64,000 nucleotides of DNA from Gavia stellata (lineage: Eukaryota; Chordata; Aves; Gaviiformes; Gaviidae). Every line of letters begins with the position of its first letter. Position 1 is the stretch's first letter. A program made the position numbers and the translations under genes. The notes under the pieces are model-generated. The model was not told where the DNA came from and made no database searches. It saw nothing but the letters and a program-made list of their open reading frames with translations. The stretch covers positions 14,884,687 through 14,948,686 of the forward strand of contig NC_082598.1 of the NCBI RefSeq assembly GCF_030936135.1. The letters run 5' to 3'. Shown one piece after another: positions 48,301-57,800 of this stretch.

Positions 48301-49504
48301 AGTTTCAGATGCATCCCCATACTTAAGTGGTCCTATCCTCATATTTACATGCTACTCTGAAGCCAGTGCCCACATCCAAATTCTTTCATAAATCCAGCCC
48401 ATACTATCTAAATTAAAACCAGAACTGTAATGAACAGATCTGGGTTGAGAGTCTAAATTAATTAGTCACTTATATCCTATTGAATTTAGTAAGAGTTGAG
48501 CGCCTAGTTCTTTTTAACTACTTTAAAAATTCAGTCTTTGAGCATAATTTCACTTCAGCATCAGGATTACAACACTAGGAGAGAAAAAGGAAAAACAACC
48601 TGTCACCTTTTTTCCCTGGTCTTAACATAAAAATAATTTTCTTACATAAGCATTGGTAGTCAAGCTTTACAGATGTTTCAAGAAGCAAGGTCTAAAAACC
48701 GCCAGATCTAACAGCCTACTCGTAACTAATGTAAAACACTAAGTTGTGTGACTCAGCATCCCCCCAAAATTTGAAGCATCAATGAGGGGTATACAGAGGG
48801 GAAAGAAACAAGTGATGTGGCTTCATGGGCCACCTGTATACTTTGAAACACAGATGTTGTTCTGAGAATCTGTTCTATAATAACTTACATATTCAAAATA
48901 AAATTTGACTATATAAGTGATGAAACAATTCACATTATCTGGAGACGGATAATGTTAATTGTTTCATCAATTATATCCCTTATCTGGCTCTGTTCATGTA
49001 CTATACTATGCTCCTTATAAAGTTGTCTTTTCATACTGAAATACTGAATGCAAGTCCATGCCAGAATTCATTGTATGAGGCACCATAAGCAAGTAAGGAT
49101 CAAGAAAATGCCAAACTCAAATAGTGCAGTAGTTAACTATGTATATATAGAAAATAAATGAGGATGGCCACATTTTAATTTACATTAAATACTTGATACA
49201 GATTTAGCTCTGGACAAAAAATTTAACTTTTCCCCTTATACTCCAACAGTTACTTAGTCTGCAACTACCAGAAAAAAATACCCTTCTCAGAGAAAACCTC
49301 AACCAACAGCATTTAGTTCACTTTTTTAATAGAAGAATTTTCTGTCACATACCTGAAATATTGACTGAAAGCAGCTAATACATTTTTGTGTGCTTTGAAG
49401 CAGACACCTTTTACCACCAGCATGCAGTCACAGAGAAGACCCTGAATGCGCTGTTCATGTAGCTGCTGAAGAAGATGACAACTATGGCTAGCAACAGTGT
49501 CCAT
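33320..49504 (-). CDS. ZBTB49: ZBTB49, BTB and seven-C2H2-finger transcription factor, complete coding region
   Basis: ZBTB49 is a nuclear DNA-binding factor reported to act with ZBTB17 (Miz-1) on CDKN1A and to slow proliferation. Coding exons, 5' to 3': 49353-49504, 46113-47218, 40978-41024, 37098-37171, 36256-36338, 36004-36165, 33320-33993. All have GT/AG borders and compatible phases. They sum to 2298 nt, that is 765 residues plus TGA, the same length I recall for the human protein. The BTB domain lies in about residues 15-115 ([24 protein letters not shown], then [10 protein letters not shown]). A long acidic/serine-rich linker follows. Fingers are at residues 398-418, 426-446, 454-474, 482-502, 510-530, 538-558 and 566-586, all with intact CxxC and HxxxH ligands. 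The linker between fingers 4 and 5 is TADKV rather than TGEKP. The tail 587-765 has no recognised domain. The start has A at -3 and G at +4. Confidence 0.96.
37172..40977 (-). other. ZBTB49: ZBTB49 intron with unassigned plus-strand open frames
   Basis: A 3.8-kb intron between the exons ending finger 2 and starting it. The opposite strand holds three successive open frames (38851-39402, 39374-39580, 39848-40135) that I cannot assign to any family. Otherwise it is featureless AT-rich sequence. Confidence 0.6.
41025..46112 (-). other. ZBTB49: ZBTB49 intron, contains one CR1
   Basis: A 5.1-kb intron splitting the first zinc finger from the second within the TGEKP linker. It contains the CR1 fragment at 43191-43574. 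I see no other gene-like feature. Confidence 0.75.
43191..43574 (+). mobile_element. CR1 LINE 3' fragment, plus orientation, internally deleted
   Basis: Ends in ttattctatgattctatgatt, the CR1 3' tail. Upstream are gggtggtcaaacactggaac and the gttgcctggagag motif of the CR1 C-terminus, then gattggattagatgacctcc. The first part (cattggtgagaccatatctgg) belongs to a more 5' CR1 region, so an internal segment is missing. Diverged and old. Confidence 0.88.
48230..48282. repeat. Two-copy direct repeat, 32-bp period
   Basis: The 21-base unit beginning aagcaaatgagagtctagg occurs at 48230-48250 and 48262-48282 with no mismatch. Confidence 0.9.
48911..48976. repeat. Near-perfect inverted repeat, 29-bp arms, 8-nt loop
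   Basis: Left arm 48911-48939 and right arm 48948-48976 are reverse complements at 27 of 29 positions, separated by tggagacg. Transcribed in either direction it would fold into a long hairpin of pre-miRNA size. It could equally be a palindromic MITE remnant. It lies in the first coding intron of ZBTB49. Confidence 0.9.
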
Positions 49505-50749
49505 GCTAGAAAATCACTTAAATTACCTACAATGAAATAAAATGCTAATATGAATTTTAAATACTGAATTGCAAAATTAATTTAGAATACGAAGAACATT
49601 TTTACAAATTGTTTTACCTCCTAAAGGAAACAGACTTCAGTCTACACCTGCAACGTGAGCTCTAATGACATTTTTATGATTAAAAATGAGCCACAGTATT
49701 GCTCACCAGTAGAAATACAGCAATATACATAGGAAATATTGATTTTAATGAAGTTTTGCTTGCAACAAAGAGCTTCCACAAAAATGTGCTAATGGCACTG
49801 CCAATAAACTGAAATCCATAACAGCAAAAAAAAAAAAGGCAATTTAGACAACTTCGACAAGAATTAGATTCTAAGGCAAAAACATATTACACCTGCAAAA
49901 TCAATAGCATTTATTGAGGAAAACCTCAGTTTCTTCACATTCTAAACTGAAAAGGGAGAACATTGTAGTAGCATTATTTCTGCCATATTTGTTGGTTTTG
50001 TAGCTAAACACATTTCCCATGTGGATCTGACTCATTAGACAAGTTAGTATGATAATTTTTTTTATTTAATACAATGTAAAGTCTCTTTTAAAAATCACTT
50101 CCTTGAACAGGTTGAAGGGAAGACAAGTAACATTCCCACACAACACGTTTACATTCAACTATATACCTCCTTTTTTGGAAGAAAGATGAAACTCCTCCCC
50201 TGTGCACTTGTAAATATGAAAGGAAAATTCCAACTGTTAGGACAATTAGAACTTCTATTCTTCTAACTAATGAATGAAACAGAAAATCCACCTTGGCTTA
50301 AACATGAGAAGAAGGCGGTTGCCCCCATTCTCACTTCTTGTAAGCGCTAAAGGCTCCACATTTTAATTTATTCTGTTACTCTGCGATTCACTGCCTCCTG
50401 TTGTACTAAGGTGGCCTATTATATTGTCCTTTTTTCTATTTATTCTTATCACGTCTTTTATCAAGCTTTAAAATAAAGAAACCACATCTGCCTGCCAGAT
50501 AACTGCTTTCTTTGAGTACGTCTCCCACTACAGCATCTTGCAAGTACTTTAACAACCTGTGAATTCAGACTCTCTCAGCAGTCAGGTGCCTGTCTCCCAA
50601 CGGAAAAGGCAGACACGTTGAGCTGCTGCCGAACCAGAGGAACCCCAGCAACACAGTCGCTATTTATGCTTAAACTGCCATTTCAAGCTCCCCTCAGTCA
50701 TGTCTAGCTAAAGCTCAGGCTCGAGGTGCTGCATGGAGGGATAGAGCAA

Positions 50750-51560
50750 GGGTTTGCCTCAGAAGGCAAGACCGGGCACCGAGAAGAGGGCGGGCTCTGC
50801 CCCGAGAGCAGGCGACAAGGCGGCACCGCGCGAAGGCGCGGAGACGCCGCAGGCGGAGCAGGGCGGGGGGCTGGTAGCGGGGTCCGAGCAGCCGCTGCCG
50901 CAGGGGGACGGGGCTGAGGGCGGGCCGAGCGGCCACCGCCGCGGCGGGAGGACACGGCCAGGGCCGCCACGCAGCCCTCGGGCGAGGGGAACGCGGCGCA
51001 GCCTGGCAGAGGCGGGGAGAGCGGCCGAGGGGAAGGAGCCGGCCCTGCTCAGCCCAGCGCTTACCGGCTCCGGCCACCTCCCAGCTCCATCCCCGCGCGG
51101 CCGCCCGGCGGCAGCCCCAACCCCACCATCGGCCTCAGCCCGCCGCTTCCGCTGCCGCTCCTTCCGCTTCCGCTGCGGGACGGGAGCGGCGGGGCGGGGC
51201 GGAGGCCGCGCAGGCGCAGAGCAGGGGCGGCGGGGCCCGCACGTGCCGCGCGGGGCGGTGGTTGGAGGCGGCCGTTGAGGTGCGGGGGGACAGGCGGCGG
51301 TCGGGGGGAGCGGGGTGAGGCGGCACAGCAGCAGCCCGCAGCCGCTGAGGAGCGGGGGTGCCTGCGGGCGGCGGGCAGGCCGCCCTTCCCGCCCCGTGTG
51401 GCTGGGCCCCGCCTCAGGCGGCTCCCGCACAGCGGCGCGGCTCGTCTGGACCCGGCGGAGACGGGTCTGCTGCGGGGAGCGGGGCGGGAGGGCGGCGGAG
51501 TCGCGCCGGGAAGCGGAGGGGAACCGTGAACCGCCGCCTGCGACGCGTATCGGTATGGGG
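50750..51560. promoter_or_regulatory. Bidirectional CpG-island promoter of ZBTB49 (minus) and LYAR (plus)
   Basis: A dense CpG island lies between the two head-to-head genes. Three cttccgc motifs (51146, 51161, 51167; ETS/GABP-type GCGGAAG on the minus strand), GC boxes (ggggcggggc near 51191) and an NRF1-like gcgcaggcgc at 51208-51217 cluster within about 75 bases. This combination is typical of housekeeping bidirectional promoters. There is no TATA box. Start sites probably lie on either side of this cluster. Confidence 0.85.
51065..51140 (-). other. ZBTB49: Probable ZBTB49 non-coding first exon (donor end)
   Basis: The minus strand has a good splice donor, GGAGCCG then gtaagcg, ending at 51065, just downstream of the ETS/GC-box cluster. 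It would join to an acceptor before the ATG, either tgtag ending at 49527 or tctag ending at 49506. The 5' limit of this exon is a guess. Confidence 0.6.
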
Positions 51561-51751
51561 TGGGGGGGGGGTTGCTGGTTTCCCTTGTGCTCGGGGTATC
51601 GGGCGAAATGTTTTTTTCTTTCTGAACTTTTGCACGTGCAAAGTCGAACTGCTTCGGTTTTCTGTTAGTGGATGCACAGTTGCATTTCTTGTCGGCCATC
51701 CAAGTGCTTCTTCCAAGCTGTAAATGCAAGATCTCCCCCTTGTATTTCTAG

Positions 51752-51817
51752 GGCTGTGCTTGTGTGGGGAGGAGAAGGTTGTACCCATTTCGTAGAAGCT
51801 GCTGACCGCTCGCCAAC
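51752..51817 (+). other. LYAR: LYAR 5' UTR part of exon 2
   Basis: A strong acceptor (ccccttgtatttctag) ends at 51751, leaving 66 untranslated bases before the ATG. The matching first exon lies in the CpG island. Donor candidates are GAG|gtgcgg near 51280 and CG|gtatgg near 51553, and I cannot choose between them. Confidence 0.7.
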
Positions 51818-54800
51818 ATGGTAGTTTTCACATGCAGTGCGTGTGGAGAATCTGTGAAGAAAGCACAAGTTGAAAAACATGTGAACGTATGCAGAAACTG
51901 TCAGTGCCTTTCTTGCATGGATTGTGGCAAGGATTTCTGGTAGGTAAAGGATGGGAAATAGCTTTGCTTACTCTGCAGTGGTTGTCACAAATACAAGATT
52001 TTCCTGTGGTGTATTAGAATTAAATTTGGCAATTTCTGAATAATTCATATTTGTATTTCAAAATTTTACATATTTTTATATAATTTCAAGCTTAATCATC
52101 CAAGTTTGAACCACAAGGACAACTAAACCACACAGTAAACAGAGTTGCAATTTCTTCTTTCACAATCCTAAGTGACGGTGCTTTCAGCTTCTGATCATCA
52201 ACAACTGTTACTTATTCTGCTACTGCAGAGAGTGAGATTGGCAATAACATAAAAAATTATGAATTTGGTTGTCACTTCTCAGAACTCAGAAGAAAGCAGG
52301 GCTACTGTCTGCTTTCAAAATATAAATATATGAATTCGCACAAGAAAGTAAGATTGTCCTCAAATAATGATTACATTTCTCAGTACTTGACTGACAAAAG
52401 ATTAAGATCTATGTTACACGTTCCTTTTTGAGGTCACTTACACATTGGTCAGAACTGCAGTACCACATTAGTGTATCTGTATTTAGGAATTAGGTTTTTG
52501 CAAGCGTTTTTCACCTGCTTTTCTAATTTTAAAACGTGTCAACATGATAGTAAAACACAGATACGCATTAACAGCTGTACGTACGTTACATGTACAAATG
52601 TGCATAAGTTATGAAGTCATTAAGAAAAGCAGCAGTATACTGAAGACAGATCTGATTTTGGAAGTCAGAAATTTTCATTGAAGGCTGTAGCATGACAGAA
52701 ATGTCAGCAGTCTTATAAGCACGTACTTTAAGTATGTCAAACTTTACTCCTATAAGCGTTGACAGTAGTAAGGTTTAAATGATAGATGCTATCATCTATT
52801 ACTTCAGTTTGTTGATTACATAAGTCTTGCATAGTTTGAAGGACTGAAACACTTCAGAGAACTACAGTTAAAAATCTCCTGTGTTCAGGGGTGACGATTA
52901 TAAGGAACATGTGAAGTGCGTAAGTGAAGACCAGAAATACGGTGGAAAAGATTTTGAAGCCAAAACTAACAAAGGAGATGTTAAACAACAGGAGTGGATT
53001 CAGGTAAGGTTTGTACTGTGTATAGATATGATAAATAACTATTGTTTATAATTGTTAAAGACACAAGAGGGGCTATACTGGATCAAACCAGAGATCTGTT
53101 TTTCCCAATATCCACAGCTTTCTTTTGGCAATTCCTTGGTAGGTCTATTGCTTATCCTGGTAAGAAGCACACCTTTTCTTTGTTCTGAATCTATCTCTTA
53201 CTACTTTGTTCCCTAGTTCTTGCATACAAAGAGTCATTGATCATTGTCCACCTTCTTCATGCTACATACGCTTTTGTAGATCTCTGTCAGGCATCCCTCC
53301 CCATCTCATCATCTCTGTTCCAAGCTGAAAAGTCCTGCTCTGCTCAGTTGTTCTTCATACATATGTTTGGTCCTCTGAAGTCTTCCCAGTTTTATTGTAT
53401 CCTTGTGAAATGAGATTACAAGAACTACATACACGGTTCAAGATATGGATGAAGCACAGATTTACTCTGTGTCATGTTTTCTGTGTCCATCTTTATTCCT
53501 TTCTTACTGATTTTTGTCAGTTGATCTACTTTTTTTTTTGACTGCTGCTGATTACAGTGCTGGCATTTTCATGGAATTGGCTATTTTAACCCCAAGATCG
53601 TGTGCCAATGCTCCAGTGATCAACTTAAAGCCTGCCGTTTTAGATGTGAAGTTAGGATTGCTTTTCCTATGCATGCTGCTTTACATTAATTTGTGTTGAA
53701 TTTAATTCAGCTTTTTTTACCTAGTCATTCATTCTGGAAATTCATTCCAGATCTTTCTGGAATTCTTCACAGTCCTCATCTTGAATAGCTTCATATCATC
53801 AGGAAAATTTTCCTGCCCTCTTTTCAGATATTTTGTAAATACGTTGAACAGCAGAGGCTCCAGCATGGATGGAAATGTCTCCAACCCTTTCTGTCCTACC
53901 CTTCAGGTAGTTATTTATCCCATGCAAGAACCCACCCTCTTACGGCTGTTAGTTTCCTTTAAAGGTTTTAGGAAGGAACTCTCAAACACATTTTTAAAAC
54001 CCCATTAGATATAAATAGTTAGATCGCCTTTATCCACGGATGTGTTGCTTTCTATCTTGTGTAGAACACAATCTAACAAAGTACTAAGCTACGTGCATAC
54101 TCAAGGCATATGAATAATACCGCTAAAGTCAACAGATTAGTGCTGTTGTTGAGATTGAACATTGTTTGAGTACATTGTTCAAAGGCAGTATGATGTGGAT
54201 GCTATGGCTTAGGCAAATAGTTAGCCTTCCTCGACAGTAAGTACTTTCTACACAGAAAGGTGAGGGATTATTACAGAGTGTCCTTTTCTGGTAGTCTTAA
54301 CAGATCCACAAAACCTTTCAGTAAACAGATTTTCAGAAGTACAGGAAGGCTCTCCAGTGTCCAGTGGCTACATCTTTAAATAATGGGAAGCTCAGAACCT
54401 TTTTTTCCCCCACAAGCAGCAGTGCTGGTCAAGTAACTGCCATAAGGCCCTGGCCTAACCTCTCTTCTCTTGTGCTGGCACCTGTAGCGTAGGCATATGC
54501 CTGAGCTGTCTTCCGGGGATTAATGGTTGTTGAAGCTGGCACTGCTGCCAAAAGAAATGCATGTCAAACTGGGGCCTCAAAGTTAGCCTGATTTTTCACA
54601 ATTAACTCCAGAAGTTTGCAAAAACCAATCGGTTGACAATTGCTTTTCCTAATGCAGGTCTTCTTCACGCTGCAAGAATCCCCTATGTGATACAGTTACT
54701 TTACTTTTAAATATTTGCATTACAGTTTGTAACTTGTACATCAGAAAGCATTGGTGAGCAGTCCTGCTTGCCTCTGCTTACTATATAGGTATAAATATTT

Positions 54801-57800
54801 ATATAGATAACTTTGATGCGTCTTAAGATCTATGATAAAACCGAAGGTTAGTGTTTTTCCCATGCGTATTGAACAGTTCTTTCGAGCAGGCTATACAGTC
54901 TGTGGGTACTGGGTGGTTTCTGTCCAATGTGTTTCCGACTTGCATACCTTGGATGTATCATTTGATCATTATCCTTCTTTGCTGGTTTAATTCTGTTTTT
55001 CTTCATTCAGAAAATTCATGAAGTAATGAAGAAGCCAAACATAAGCCCTAAAGTGAGGAACATTCTGGAGCAAATGCGTGTCTTTGATAATATTCCAAGA
55101 AAAAAAGTAAAGTTTCAGGTATGTTTTAATAGAGATTTGTAGTAATCCATACAGTGAGCTTAAAAATAGACTTTCTTAGCGAGTGCCACTCTTTTAACAA
55201 AGGCGGACAAATTGGTTATTTGGGCATTGGAAAATAGATGGTATAATAGCTGAGTTTCAAATAGGCAATGTTTGTAAAATATACCTCCTTGCTTAAAAGG
55301 ACTCTTTGTGTGACATTTTGATTAGGTATTGAGCCAGAGACTCACCATTCAAGCTTAATCTCCATGTGTAGGCTTGTTCTTTTTTTTAATACCTTTCTTT
55401 TTTTCTACTTGTAATTTCTGTTGAATGTCCAAATTCTTAGACATACTTTTAAAGGATTCATATTTCTGTGGCTTTGTTTTTTCCTGGTAAAGGCAAGATA
55501 CTGTTTTGAGAGTTTTCCTGTTGCTCAGTATTCTGACAGAATCTCGCACACTGCGTGCTTCACTAAACTTTGCATCACAGCCAAAGCAAATTCCAAATGT
55601 TTCATATGGTATCAGTAAAGAATTACTGACAAGCTGGCCTTTTTTTCTCCCCCCCGCCCCCCTTCTGTGCCTCAGATTGTGAGGCTGAGAGAAGATCATG
55701 ATTGCTTCCAAAGCAGTCAAATAGAACCTAATAGAACTGCGGTGAAATTGGTGCTGGCGAGATGAAGGTTAGAATACTTTTCTACAAAACCAATGTTCTA
55801 AGCAGGGAAAGTGATATTGTCAAGAAGCCTCTTTCTTTTTGGTAAGATGTGTTGCAGTGGAAGATGAAAAGTTTTGTCAGTTCATTGTTCCAATTTACTA
55901 ATGCAGCTTTCCTGGGATTTCCATTGCAATACAAAAATCTTTATATTAGGTTTTACTTAGAATTCCACATTCCTGAAAGTTGATCTGTTGCTGACAGTGT
56001 GAGCATATTATAAGTTAAAATTTACTGCTTGATTTTCATTCTCAGCAAGAACTCCTGCAATAGACCAAACAACTTTCAAATGTTTGCATTGAGATATTTG
56101 CTTAAATTTTACTTTTCTGTAATAAACTAAGGTATCCATTTAGGAGCATGACCGTCTGTCCAGTACACAAATAAATAAATAAGATCAGATCCTTAATGTT
56201 TTAACTCATGGGAACAGTCAGAAGGTTTAGTAGGATTTTAACATAACCAGCTGTATTCAAAAGCTTGAGGGTTATCTTTTCTATATATTTACCTCTTCTG
56301 GATTACTGTTGGTGAGGCAGTTGGGAGGCATGGTCTAGCCTCCTAACGGTATGCAGGCATTATACAAAACAATTTAGCGTGGAGGTTTAAGAGATTCATA
56401 GAGAGTAAACGTCTGCCAGATCTTAATCAGAAGAAGGGATTAGATTCTTAAAAGAAAATAAAAACAAGAACCAAATATGTGGTAATCAAGGAAAAAAATC
56501 AGAAATGCACCTTTTCAGTTATTGTTGGTTTTTTCCTGCACAGAATTGGATGAAGAACAGTTTAAGAATTACTGACAGCACTTTGCAAGACCAGGTGTGG
56601 GATATTTTCTCTGAAGCAACCAGAAATGTAAGTTAAGTTAGAGGTACAACATTGCACAACAGAAATGCAGTTAAAAAATGCTGAAAGGAAAACTTCTCAG
56701 ACTTCTTTTGTAGATGTTAGCAGAAACATTGTCTCCCACTGTTACAACGGATTATGTTATAATGTAATATTCCTAGACTAAATTGCTAATTTGTGGAACA
56801 TACTGTTGCTGAAGTAGTTGTGCATACTACGCACGTTGTGGTGAAAAACTTGGACGCAGTGACACGATTGTGACGTGATAATCAGAAGGCTAATTTAACT
56901 TTATTCCCTGCTATTAGTACATAAGGAAAGGGAAAAACACTGCCTTTATCTTTGGTTCCGTTCTTTTACCACACACTAAGAAGGAATAAAACGTCTTTTC
57001 AGAACTTTATAGGCGTCAAATTCATGTGTATTGGAGTGGGAAATTAACAGCACCTATTTTACCTATTTTACTAGTGGAGAGAGATGAGATCCTCCAGTTT
57101 GTGGTGCAAATTTCTCCCACTTCTGTGTCCAAATCGTGGACTTACACTGACCTTTTTTCTCAGTGCCTAATTCTTTGCTATTTCAGTGCTAGCTTAGCAT
57201 GTTTTGGTAGGGTGTTGTTTTGATTGTTTATTTACATCTATTACTGATACTAGAAAGCTGTTACAGAAGCTTTTACTTCTCTGTTGATGTAAAGGTTGCT
57301 CTCCCCTTCCCCCCAGCTTCTTTTGAGGAAGAGCGCAGGCACAACTTTGACACTAATCCCTTGTTGATCATGCTTCGTGTTCCTGATTTGATGATTCCAG
57401 TTAAATCTATCTGTAGTTTTTCTGAAGAATCCAAATATATAAGCCAGGAAGGAAAGAAATAAATTTTTTTTTTTTAAGGACATGAACATAACATAAACTC
57501 TGGGCACTGAAATTCAAGTACGTTGTCGTGCTGGAACATTAATTCTGAGTTGATACATCTTCACTAAAGCCATAAGCAGTTCCCGCTTGATTTAAACTAA
57601 TTTAAAAAAACAATAATCTTGAATCTGAACAATTATTTTATTTAAACACAAGTAAACAACTTACATTTTCCATCGAATGTAGCATTAACGTAAAATATAG
57701 AACACAAGTTTCTTGCTCAGATCATTTCAATGCACCTTTAAGAGTTCTTAAAAACATAAGATATTCTTTGTAATACATGCTTTGAAATGTGTGTACTTAA

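Larger units (their letters stand above)
47219..49352 (-). other. ZBTB49: ZBTB49 intron inside the BTB domain
   Basis: This intron interrupts an arginine codon (AG|G) after QYF in the BTB domain. It holds the hairpin at 48911-48976 and the tandem pair at 48230-48282. Nothing else stands out. Confidence 0.8.

Noticed and set aside
50704-51788. Open frames of up to 223 codons in the ZBTB49/LYAR CpG island
   Set aside because: Same cause: overlapping GC-driven frames on both strands at a promoter, with no recognisable product.
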